DNA of 64,000 nucleotides from Flectonema sp. DT1601 (taxonomy: Eukaryota > Euglenozoa > Diplonemea > Diplonemida > Diplonemidae): contig OZ025781.1 in NCBI GenBank assembly GCA_964019425.1, positions 1,618,501 through 1,682,500 of the forward strand, written 5' to 3'. The notes under the pieces were generated by a model, which saw nothing but the letters and a program-made list of their open reading frames with translations, did not search any database and was not told the origin of the DNA. Shown piece after piece: positions 1 through 10,100 of this stretch (position 1 is the stretch's first letter; every line of letters begins with the position of its first letter). Made by a program: the position numbers and the translations under genes.

Positions 1-975
1 ATGTCGGAGGTTAAGCTAGTCCAGACAGCATTTAGTAAGATGGTAAATAACTTAGAATTGTTTAGGGAATTTTTACCTGCATCGGTTTTTCGATCGGAGG
101 AAAATGAACTGTCGACTGCTGATCAGTCGTCACATCCTTCAACAGCAATGAGAAGTCAATCTTCTTGTAGAAGTCATCAACGACCTATGTTAGTACTTCA
201 GCCAGAACTTCGTTTAAAACATGTCTCGATGGGGATTATTAATTTTGTTGGATTTCTAACAAAAGGAAGTGAGACAGAACTACAACATGAATTATGTGAT
301 TACATCTCAACAATCGCTAAACTTTGTCAGGACTCTAGAGGAGTTCCTGAAGGGTTTTATGGAGATAAAGTTTGCCTTCATTGGAATGCTATTGTTCCCG
401 TGACATCACACGGATGTTTAGCCTCTAATTGTTGTTATAGTGCACAGCAATTGCTTTTAACTTCAGATTGTAAGACATCCGTTGCTGTTGTGTCTGGAGA
501 AGTGAGTTGTGGAAACATGGGCTGCACGGGAATGCGAAAATTTACCTTCTTAGGATCTTTAGTTCCCTGGCTGATGGTACTCGAACGTCATAATAGTGTC
601 TTCGGAACTGACTTCTTAGTTGATCAATACGTACAGAGTGATATAACTACTAGTTTTGTGTGTAAGCTGTTGGAATCTCTTTATTTTGAAAAACATTCTT
701 CTTTAGGTATACTCGTCTATCAGGTAGTGAATCCTATCCCAGTCACATCTCCAACTTGGATGTACAAACTAGGAGATGAAATAAATCCTTTCACCAGAAG
801 GAATTTGGTTCTACAGCACTACTTTAACTTAGAGTGGGATCAAGCACTTCCGTATCTGACACATTCTCTTGTAAAAGACATCCCACAACTTAAAGGAAAT
901 ATTGTTCGGTGTAAGGCCACTAAAGCTAAAAGGCATATGCCGCTTTATCCACCAATTGGACTTCAGCATTTTTAA
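1..975 (+). CDS. Class III nucleotide cyclase-like domain, 3' part of a larger gene
   Basis: The open frame starts at the first base of the window, so the N-terminus is probably cut off; a real start here cannot be excluded. The first ~35 residues (AFSKMVNNLELFREFLPAS) look like the linker after a HAMP or membrane region that precedes cyclase domains in many protist receptor cyclases. Residues ~75-235 carry the class III cyclase outline: MGIINFVGF, then GFYGDKVCLHWNAI, then SGEVSCGNMGC and RKFTFLGSLV. The usual first metal-binding Asp (F-x-D-I-x-G-F) is Asn in NFVGF, and the Asn and Arg of the usual VNxAxRL segment are not recognisable in VPWLMVLER. Catalysis is therefore doubtful and a regulatory pseudo-cyclase is possible. 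The family is fairly clear; the activity is not. No intron is visible in this part, which ends at TAA. Confidence 0.65.
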   Translation: MSEVKLVQTAFSKMVNNLELFREFLPASVFRSEENELSTADQSSHPSTAMRSQSSCRSHQRPMLVLQPELRLKHVSMGIINFVGFLTKGSETELQHELCDYISTIAKLCQDSRGVPEGFYGDKVCLHWNAIVPVTSHGCLASNCCYSAQQLLLTSDCKTSVAVVSGEVSCGNMGCTGMRKFTFLGSLVPWLMVLERHNSVFGTDFLVDQYVQSDITTSFVCKLLESLYFEKHSSLGILVYQVVNPIPVTSPTWMYKLGDEINPFTRRNLVLQHYFNLEWDQALPYLTHSLVKDIPQLKGNIVRCKATKAKRHMPLYPPIGLQHF

Positions 976-1993
976 TTCAACTGATTTCTACAAACAAACG
1001 AAGACTCAGTTCGTCTTCATTGCTTCGTGTTACTGCGGTTAAAGTGTTTTTTGTTATTAACACGACTCAATTTATTTCAGAAAACTGTTGGTTGTTGATT
1101 TTCATTATTATTATTATTATTATTATTTTTTTTTTTTTGTTGTTTGTTTTCTTTTTTTGTTTTGTTTTGTTTTCGTCACTTCTCATTTGATTTCTTTCAA
1201 TCAGCTTCAAGTCTTACATGAACATTTCTCAAAGACTACCGAAGCCCCCCCCCCCTAGTATTCCTTTGTTTGTTTTTATTTGATGGCTTTATTCTATTCC
1301 AGCTGTGATGAGCGCGTCATATACTTTTGCTTAAGGACAACGAAGTCTTTATTGATAATTAGGGAATTAGATTGTGACGACTGGGTAGACTTAAGTTTTC
1401 TTGAATGAAATTAAAAATAAGAAAGAAAATAAATAAAAAAAAATTAATTAAGTTGCTATGAATCTCCTTTTGTTTCTATTATTATTATTATATCATTATT
1501 CTTTATTTTTTGCATTTAACAAGTATTGTAAGAACGAAAAAGAATGTTGGCAGCACACGTAAACCTCCTTTAGCTTTATCAGTTTAAGTCGGTTCACTGT
1601 TTCGTGCACAAACAAAAAATCACAGTTGTTATATCATTATTTTCTGTATAGTTGAAGATAAAGCCAATTCTTTTATGAAATCATTAATTGTGTTTTTTTC
1701 TATTTTTTTTAAATTTCTTTTTTTTTTTTTTTTTTTTGAGAGGTTGTTGGTGATTATTATCATCGGGAAGGAGAAAAAAAAAAACTATATTTTTGTTTAA
1801 TTATAGTAAAACAATCTCATTAAAGGTTTTTCTACCCTTTTTCCTCACTACTGATTGAAGTCAGAAGTAGGTTCGACATAAAGTCGTAGTATTGGGGACT
1901 CACAGGTGGTTAACCGTTCCACCCCTGTTGTGTCTATCTAACCGGTACTCGATGGTGTGTCGGGCTCGCTAACTAACGAACTAACTCGGTTTT

Positions 1994-2049
1994 GTTTGTT
2001 GTCCTACGAAATTTTGCTTTTTTTTTGATTGACTGATAATTAATACTAA
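1994..2049 (+). repeat. Dispersed repeat A, copy 1 (short T tract)
   Basis: The segment GTTTGTTGTCCTACGAAATT, followed by TTGC, T9 and GATTGACTGATAATTA, recurs at 18297-18366 with a T27 tract in place of T9. The matching bases lie on both sides of the T run, so this is shared ancestry rather than chance low complexity. No terminal inverted repeats or coding capacity is seen. Confidence 0.7.
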
Positions 2050-2276
2050 CTAACTCGGTTTAATCTTAGAACGATAGCAACTTCACCATAGAATGAAGTC
2101 CCTTAAAACTTACTGATGAAGGCCTAAAAAGGGACAAGTAGTATAAGATTAAGGCTCCTGAAAACTACGTATTCTATTACCCTTTTGATGTTAGGAAACT
2201 GTGGAAATGAATACTTTTCTTTTACTAATCTCTACTTTTCTTATTCTCACTTTTCTGTTCTAAAATTAATGATACT

Positions 2277-2310
2277 ATCTTAACTGACAGGGGTAAGATA
2301 GATACTAACT
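2277..2310 (+). repeat. Dispersed repeat B, copy 1
   Basis: ATCTTAACTGACAGGGGTAA plus GATAGAT matches, with a few substitutions, a stretch at 30686-30716 (ATCTTAAGTGACAAGGGTAG plus GATAGAT). The element is short and of unknown nature. It could be the remnant of a larger family. Confidence 0.5.
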
Positions 2311-2346
2311 ATTTCCGATGTTTGTCGGATTCTACTATTTTAAAAA

Positions 2347-2556
2347 ACTAATTTATATTTTTAATGCAATGGCTGAGTTCACCGATTCTGTTTTATGAAT
2401 CGGGAGCATTCTTTCTCATGACCTCTTATTACTTTTACAGACAGTTCCAGTACTGAAAACTAATTAATATTTTTCACGCAATGGGTGAGTTCATCAATTT
2501 GGTTTTTTGAATCGGGAGTATCGTTTCTCATTACCTCTTATTACTTTTATTTGAAG
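2347..2556 (+). repeat. Tandem duplication, two units of about 112 bases
   Basis: Two adjacent diverged copies start near 2347 and 2459. Each carries GCAATGG(C/G)TGAGTTCA, then TGAATCGGGAG, TTTCTCAT(G/T)ACCTC and TTATTACTTTTA in the same order and spacing. The period of 112 was measured from the GCAAT anchors at 2366 and 2478. The units are clearly diverged and no function is evident. Confidence 0.75.
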
Positions 2557-4598
2557 TACAAAATAGTTCCGTGAATCAGGATGGAAGAAAAAAAAAAAAA
2601 AACTTTTTTTTTTCCTCTGTATATTTGCGACCAACTCTGTTGAGACTTTTCCGTTGTCGATCAGCAGAGTGATAGAAGGCAACGATCTACTCTCTTGGGA
2701 GAGATATGTTTGTCTGTTGTGACTTTTCTTGAAGACGAACTATAAAGAGACTTCTGCTTTTACATAGTTTTCAGAAAGACACTCCGTTTCTTCTGACAAG
2801 ATTCTGTTTTATTTTCTTTTTTCTTTTTTTCCACAATTCTCTTTGGCTTTCTTTGCCAGAGTTCTCACGCACAACTCTATGTTATAGCTACCTGGTTCTC
2901 AAAGTGTCTACCAACTTAGTATTCACTGGTTTGTTAGACTCGTTAACAACGAACTTAGATATGAAACTCAATTACTCTATTTAATTATAAATGGTCAACT
3001 CAATAGACTAGCCAATAGAATAAGTTATATCAAAACGATGCGTTTTAAATAACTTTTTTATCTTATTAAATATTTATTATTTTTTTTTTTTTTTGATTTA
3101 ATTCCCACCTGACTATGTAAGAAGACACAATTGTTTGTTTGATGTACTGGGCGATCGATTTATTGATTTAACTCGTAGAAGGATGATGTCATTCAGCAAT
3201 TTGTGTTAACGAATGTTACAGTAGCAGATTCTGTTGCAAAATTTAGACTTTGACAAAATAACAACTTACGCACACAGGCGTTAGTTGGACCAATTTTTTT
3301 TTTTTTTTTTTTTTTTTCCTTCAGAAATATGTAGTTAAACCTTTTTAAACCTTTTTCATCATAGGATAGTAAAAATTTAGTTTTCACACAACGAAAAAAA
3401 AAAAAAAAAAAGAAAACACGATCAAAAAACCTGCAGCACGTATTAAACGTACACTGCCACTGACGTTATTAGTTTCTTTTTGTTCTTCAATCCTTTTTTT
3501 TAAGTGCTTTGGCTACTGCGAAGTGGCTGCGATTGGTCAGTTCACGATTTCACCCAGAAGACTGTTGTAGTATTGCAACGGGTTGTTGATACTCTGCAGA
3601 CTTTATTTGTCTTTGTGAGCGCAATTGAATATCTCTATTTCTCCTTTCTATTCCCCTTTTGTTTTTACTTCTCTTTCTTTGCTTTGTTTTTGCTTTAGCT
3701 ACTTCGACTGTGGCTAAAGCTAAAGCGATACGTTTGTTTTGGGCTAGTTGACGAAATGTTTTTCAACAGCAGGCTCTGCTTGGATTAGGAAGAAAACATC
3801 GAAGGATCAAAAAAAAAAAAAAAAAAGCAACGTCGCTATGAACTCTTGGCTACCACAAGTCGTGGTAATTCTTCTTTCACCTCTCGGCTTCATCCCTAAC
3901 GTGAAGCGAGACCAAAGGATCGTTAGGCCATGTTTTCACACCGTGGATCGGTACTATCGAGAAAGCTTTTACCCTTATGCTCTACGTGAGATTTCTGTTC
4001 TCACTGAGCTCGCCTAAGTTAACTTTTACCCTTATACTGAGCGAAGCAACGCCTTATCTGTTGACATTTCAGTAACATGCTAACATGCTATGTGTTGAAT
4101 CTCCTCCTTTTAGGTGGACTAAAAACTTGCGATAATAACGAAAAATCACTAAACAGAAATCTTATACAGTAAATATTTTTTAAACGGGTTTGGAATCCAC
4201 AGTGTGAATGCATCGCATTGTTGAATTATAAAAGCTCGTTTTACAACTCAAATATCTGTCTTGTCTGTTTTTCTTTTTTTTTTTTCTTCTTCTTCTTTTT
4301 CTTTTTCTGCCACTTCTGACAAACAGAAACAGAAACAAAGAAAAAAAAAAGAACGACAGGCAGGCAGTTACAACTCAAATCAATTCTGTGTCTGCATATA
4401 ATACGTGAAAAAAAAAAAAAAAATTGCGATCACATTTTAAAGTTTGTATTTGATGTGTAACAAAATGTCATTATTAAACTTTATCCTTAACAGCACAATA
4501 GACACCTACGTAATGGATTTGGAGAAAGGTTTATATTTGGTGGAATCAAACGTTAGTTGCATACCAATCATTATTAATTATCCTTAACAGCAATAGTA

Positions 4599-5462
4599 AT
4601 GTCTACTACCAGAAAGGGAGATAAGTTCCTAAATCCTGATGACGTTACCCTGCACTGCACTGACTTTGTATACGATGCCCATGCAGCAGATGTAGAGAAA
4701 GAGATTCATTTTAGTGAGATTGAACTAGGTGATGCCGGACAAGACGCTAATAAGAATGAAATTTGGTGGGAAAAACATTATACTCAAAGTGGTAGTCATT
4801 TTCCAATAAAAAACTATTTAGTAAAAGCGTTCCCTGAATTGCTTACAGGGAAAGACGAGAAGAATGTTTTAGAATGTGGCTGCGGTACTGGAAGCGCTGT
4901 CCTACCTGTTGTGAACATAAGAAAAAACGATCATTTCTTCGCATTCGATATCAGTAAAACAGCCGTAGCCAGATTGAAATCTAATGAAAAGTATGCAGAA
5001 CATGTTGCCTTTGTGTGGGATTGCACGTTACCTCTTGAGATTAAATTACCAAAACTTGACCATATTCTGTTAGTGTTCGTGCTATCAGCAGTTCATCCGA
5101 ATGCAATGCAGCGCGTGTTACAAGTTTTAGCAGACTTACTCTCACCAGGAGGTACGATATTATTCAGGGACTATGGAATGTATGATGATAGTCAGTTGAG
5201 ATTCCACAGAAAACACATCCAAGCAGGAAAATCAATTCAAAAGACAGCTGAAGACAAAATGACTTATCTACGAGGTGATGGAACTCATTCTTACTTCTAC
5301 ACTACTGAAGAAGCTTCCTCCATGGCTACTAAATGTGGTCTTACTGTTGTTAACTGTGACTACCATTGCAACGAATTATATAATCGAAAAGATGGAACTC
5401 GCATGAGAAAAGTATTTGTCAACGCAGTTTTTCAAAAGGAAGACGACAAAGAAACCTCATAA
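4599..5462 (+). CDS. METTL2/6/8-type methyltransferase, probably tRNA m3C methyltransferase
   Basis: Single-exon gene of 287 residues. Members of this family methylate C32 of certain tRNAs at N3, using S-adenosylmethionine. The SAM-binding motif I is VLECGCGTGSAVLPV (about residues 89-103). Family signatures follow: LVFVLSAVHPNAM (~157-169), ILFRDYGMYD (~187-196) with LRFHR, RGDGTHSYFYT (~225-235), and NRKDGTRMRKVFV near the end. The N-terminal WWEKHYTQSGSHFPIKNYLV corresponds to the WDxFY..H...FFKDRHWL segment of the family. The length is typical for METTL6. The ATG follows the pyrimidine-containing acceptor TATCCTTAACAG, which ends at 4590. Whether it is orthologous to METTL2, 6 or 8 cannot be settled by eye. 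Confidence 0.9.
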   Translation: MSTTRKGDKFLNPDDVTLHCTDFVYDAHAADVEKEIHFSEIELGDAGQDANKNEIWWEKHYTQSGSHFPIKNYLVKAFPELLTGKDEKNVLECGCGTGSAVLPVVNIRKNDHFFAFDISKTAVARLKSNEKYAEHVAFVWDCTLPLEIKLPKLDHILLVFVLSAVHPNAMQRVLQVLADLLSPGGTILFRDYGMYDDSQLRFHRKHIQAGKSIQKTAEDKMTYLRGDGTHSYFYTTEEASSMATKCGLTVVNCDYHCNELYNRKDGTRMRKVFVNAVFQKEDDKETS

Positions 5463-5555
5463 TAGTTTTGATGAATTATATTTATTGTATTAAAGAGTTG
5501 TTTATCGTAGCATCTGTGACAGTCTATCATTGTTATTTTATTTATGTTACGAACA

Positions 5556-5610
5556 CCCAGCACATGGCAATACCGCTTGCTAACCTTTAGTTGCCATACC
5601 TTTGTGCTGG
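5556..5610 (+). other. Imperfect inverted repeat downstream of the methyltransferase gene
   Basis: CCCAGCACATGGCAA at 5556-5570 is followed by TTGCCATACCTTTGTGCTGG at 5591-5610. They can pair as CCAGCACA with TGTGCTGG plus TGGCAA with TTGCCA, with a bulge on the 3' side. It starts 94 bases after the stop codon and may be a 3'UTR or 3'-end hairpin. It is not assigned to a known RNA family. Confidence 0.5.
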
Positions 5611-5741
5611 CTGTGTATTATGTGTTATTTGATTAGTAGGGGTTGTTTTATTTTTATTTTTATTTTTATTATTATTGTTTTTTTTTTATTTTAAAAAGTT
5701 TAAAAGGAAGGATAATAATAATAAGTTTTAAAAAAAAAAAC

Positions 5742-6629
5742 ATGACTGTTGTTATATCGAACCAAAAACCCTTTGCTGAGGTGTACAAACGCAGTGAACT
5801 GTCATTGTTAGCAGCGACTAGAGATGAAGATGAAGTTAGAGAAGAAATTAGTAAGGCGAATGGAGAGGGTGCAACCAGCCTACGAATCGCTAATTTCGAA
5901 GAATTGACTAAAATACCTGACGAGATTGGTGAGCTGACCAGGGTTTACAAAATTCAAATCGACAACAATTACGTCTTAACTAAGATGCCATCGACTATAT
6001 GTAACCTCTCAGAACGGCTTGAAGAGCTGAACCTCAGCTACAACTCCATTGAGGAACTTCCATTAGAAATCTGCCAACTAAAGTACCTCCAGAGGTTAAA
6101 TATTTCAAACAATAAGCTCCGCTACATGCCAACAGACGTTGACCAATTGCATTACCTCGAAGAGCTTTGCATTGATAATAATTTTATAACTGCTTTTCCT
6201 CCTAACTTGGGATACATGAAAAAGTTGAGAAGGTTTTTCATATCAAATAATCCGTTAGTCGACGAGGATGATGTTCCGTATCAACCATACCACCCTCCAA
6301 CAGTCACTGAGTGTGATTTGTGTAAGGCTCAGCTGAATTCAAAAAGTACTCTCATTGGTATGTACATAAGTTGTTGTTTATGTTCTCTGTCAGTTTTATA
6401 ACAAAAATTAACAAAAAAAAAATAGCCATGAACTTTATTGATCTTTGTATGAACAAGAATGTTCCTATTGCGTATTTCTTATGCAGGTATGTGTAGTTTT
6501 TATTTTCTGTTGTTGTTTTTTTGTTATTGTGATATAATAACAATTACAAACCACAGCAACCGATGCGAAGTAATCGTAAACGAGCTTCGTGACTCAGAAC
6601 AGACAAACTATAGAGTGTTGCAGTACTAG
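5742..6629 (+). CDS. Small leucine-rich-repeat protein with C-terminal Cys-x2-Cys zinc-like module
   Basis: Three exons: 5742-6357, 6426-6486 and 6557-6629. Introns are 68 and 70 bases, GTATGT..ATAG and GTATGT..ACAG, with phases 1 and 2. The spliced frame is exactly 250 codons and ends in TAG, giving 249 residues. Residues ~45-175 hold about five LRRs of the Ras-suppressor type (LEELNLSYNSIEELPLEIC, LQRLNISNNKLRYMP, LEELCIDNNFITAFPPNL). After the LRRs comes CDLCKAQLNSKSTL; the two small exons supply FIDLCMNKNVPIAYFLCS and NRCEVIV. The C-terminus therefore has CxxC and CxxxC pairs suited to zinc binding. This tail is seen only after splicing, which supports the exon calls. Its role is unknown; LRRs of this kind usually bind proteins in the cytosol. 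The upstream AG signal is weak here. Confidence 0.78.
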
Positions 6630-7110
6630 CGAATCAAATCATTGAAAGCTTTGACCCGATCTTATTGATGATTCAGAGGTACTTGAAAAAGGAGAGTCGC
6701 TTGCATTCGCTCCGATTCCCTTCGGTGTTGCTTTTTTTTTGCCTTCTTTTATTAGTTGCCAGTCTGTTGCTTTAAGTCGGCTTCAGTTTCTACTGATAGC
6801 TGTGTGCCACTAATTGTAGTTGTGTTGGTTTTATATTATATCCAACCATCTTTTTTTTTTTCCATTTACACCAGTTCTTTAGTCCTTACTTCTCTCTCAA
6901 TCACTTGTCAGCTTTAGTCCATTTGGCGACCTGTACAACGATAACAATATCGGCTGCTCGCCTTTTCCTTTCTACTGATTTGACTCATAACAGTACAGGT
7001 TTGTGTCATATTTCTCTTAAAAACAGGTGATAAAAAAGACATCTAGTCTGTTTGACAAAAGTGAATTAATATCTTTGAAGATTTTGCTAATATTTAATTT
7101 CACTTAACAG
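6630..7110. other. Intergenic spacer
   Basis: No gene is seen. It ends in TTTAATTTCACTTAACAG at 7110, a strong 3' splice-site-like signal 11 bases before the next start codon. Confidence 0.5.
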
Positions 7111-7121
7111 GTCCCAGCTCC

Positions 7122-10100
7122 ATGGTGGGGACATCAAGGGAACGATCGCCAATTCGGCAACGGCGATTGGGCGGCTTGGCAATTACTCCGCGTGCTGTTA
7201 TTTCTCCGAATGCGAGACTTGGACCCCCAGCAATGACACCTCCAACACTACCAACTGCCAGGCAGCAGGTAACTGTCGACGCGATGGCTCTCAAAGCTTT
7301 AGAAGAGAACATCAGACCTGTTGTGGATGCCTTGGCAGCTGCGGAAGTGGAAAACCAGAGATTAGAAAGTGCTCTTCAGACATCTGCGAGGGAGGGCGAC
7401 CGCGTGAAACGCAGCGCAGAACTAACTGCAGCTGCGGAGCGCGCAGAGAGGCTGCACGCTGGGACTGTTCATGCCACGGAATTGTCAGCAATTAGACGAG
7501 AGATTGACGACTCTCACATAGCAAACAGGCAACTTCACATTCACGTTGGTGAACTCGAGAGTAGAATAGCTGCTCTTTTGAAAGAAAATGAAGAACTTCA
7601 ACACACCACAACTTTCCTTCACGCAGAAGCTGACAGAGCTGGAGCAGAGACTAGTGATATGATCACACGTAATAATGCTTTGAGAGATTCACTGGCTCTA
7701 ACTGTAGCGGAATTGAATGCACACATTCAACAAGCAAATGATGGGCATTCTATCACTGACTTGAGAATAAGAGACCTTGAAACAGAACTTGAAGGTAAGA
7801 ACTATCAGGGAATGGAACTTGGTAGATTACAAATGCTGTTGGAAGAAACGCAAAAATCTCTACAACAATTCGATCACGTAAATCAAGGGTTGTCTAATTC
7901 TGTAATGAGATTAGCTGCTTTTAGAAGTTGTGCAACACATCGAGACTACCTCAACAGCCGTTTAGAAACCCTCCGATCATCTTACTGGAAGTGGATGCTA
8001 TTATGGATGGAACGTTGTGGTTCATCATCACATGATCTCCGTAATAAAGTTTTTATCCTTGAACGTCAACTATCTGGATCTAAGCGTTATGCGGGACTCG
8101 AACTTGACGACATTAAGGATGAGTTTATTAATATGCATCAACGTCTCTCTGATGATTTATTAAACATGTGGAAGAATCTCAAACACGAAGTACAACAAGA
8201 ACTAATCTTGTGTCATGGAATGCGAAGCAAACCGAGTGCGAGTTACAATTGGAAGCAGTCTGCAACTGATGGTTTGTTAGTTTATTTTCTTTTATAGTTT
8301 AAAAAAAATTATATTTTTTGATTGAAATAATGTTTATAAAATAAACCAACACAGGATTACAATCCTTATCAATGGAAGTTGATGAAGCTAATCAAAGACT
8401 CCTTGATAGTCACAACAGTGGTATGAACAGATTGAGAAGAGAAATTGCTGATGAACTCCGCAGGTTGGGATCTGAACACGCATCAGACTCAGGCAGAAGT
8501 GACCGTCGGTTAAAACTGATTGAAGAACTGCAAACAAAGAACAACAACCTTGAAGAGGAACTGCTATCAATGACTAGAGACAGAGACCGTAAGAATCAAT
8601 TGTTAGAAGAGCTTCAGGGTCGACTATCTTCAGCAGACGACGAACTCGCTGGCTCTGAGGGATGGCGGATGGACAAACAACGCCGCCTTCGTCAAAATGA
8701 AGACTTACAAGCCAGACTTGCTGATCTTGAGTCCGAATTACACGCAAAATCAGGTGAACTACAAACAGCAGAGGGCTGGAGACGTGAACGTGATCGCAAA
8801 CTTCAACTAATTGAAGAACAACAGTCGATCATAAGGGAATTAGAAGCTAACTTGGCATCGCGAAACGACGAGCTATCCAACTCAGACGCACTAAAACGAG
8901 ACCGAGACCGCAGAAATAAGATCCTTGAAGACCTACAGTCGAGAATCAACGACTTAGAAGAAGAGCTTCATCAAAAGAATCAGGAACTTGGTCAGTCAGA
9001 AAACCTGAGAAGAAAAGCAAGGCAGTTTGATGAACTACAGGTCCGCGTTCAAACACTAGAAGAAGAGCTCCAGCTGCGAGACGATGAACTTCAAGCGGTT
9101 GAAGGTCTTCGTAGAGATAAGGAAAGACACAGACGACAGTTAGAAGAGTTAAACAAGAGAATCTCAGAACTTGAAGAAGAATTACAAATAAAGACTGAAG
9201 AAAACGCAGCCATGGACCTCTGGAAACGCGACAAAGAACGCCGCAACAAACTCGTCGAAGAATTACAAGACAGAATCTCTGAACTCGAAGACGAACTTGC
9301 TCAACGGAATCTAGAACTTACAGGATTCGAAGGTTGGAAACGAGAACGTGAACGCCGTATAAAAACTATCGAAGAGCTGCAGGCTCAAGTACACGATCTG
9401 GAAGAGAGTCTTGATCAAAAAACTGAGGAACTGAAATCATCAGACAACTGGAAACGTGATTTAAATCGCAAAACCCGCCTCGCTGAAGACCTAACAATTC
9501 GCATCTCTGAACTTGAGGATGAAATCCACGCCCAAGAAACTTGGAAACGAGAGAACGACCGAAAGGTTAAACAAGTTGATGACATGGCTAAGCGTATTAA
9601 AGATCTTGAAGAGGAATTGTTAGACAAGTCCGACAACCTCAAAAACACCGAAACTTGGAAACGCGAACAAGAACGTCGTCTCAAACAGTACGACGACATG
9701 ACGAAACGTCTCAAAGAACTCGAAGATGAGTTGGCAGAAAAAGATGATGAACTCCACGGTACCGACAACCTCAAGAGAGAGAGTGAACGCAGACTTAAAC
9801 AGGTAAGTTTAAAAATATCATTTATTTATGTTTATCAGGTAATAATTGTTACTGATTCCTACTTAAAACTAATAAAACAGATTGAAGAACTAACAATCAA
9901 AACAACTACTCTCGAGGAACGTATTCAGGATATGAATGATGATTCCGATGGTTGGAAACGTGAACGAGAACGCATGCAATCAAGATTAGATAACTTAACT
10001 AATGATTTAAATACGAAGACTGACGAGTTGTTGAATGGAGAAATACAACTTCGTGACAGCGATCGTAAATCGAAAGACTTAAAGATTCAACTCACAGATC

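Larger units (their letters stand above)
976..4590. other. Long AT-rich intergenic region with degenerate repeats
   Basis: No gene is supported here. It holds an ATT microsatellite near 1105-1130, a run of 12 C at about 1244-1255, many poly-T and poly-A runs, a 112-base tandem duplication and two dispersed repeats (entered separately). An open stretch at 3748-4017 contains an A17 run and has no recognisable protein. A cryptic small gene or non-coding RNA cannot be excluded. Confidence 0.6.

Noticed and set aside
1860-2000. Possible tRNA gene, prompted by a GGTTCGAC box near 1871
   Set aside because: No matching A box at the right distance and no cloverleaf pairing.
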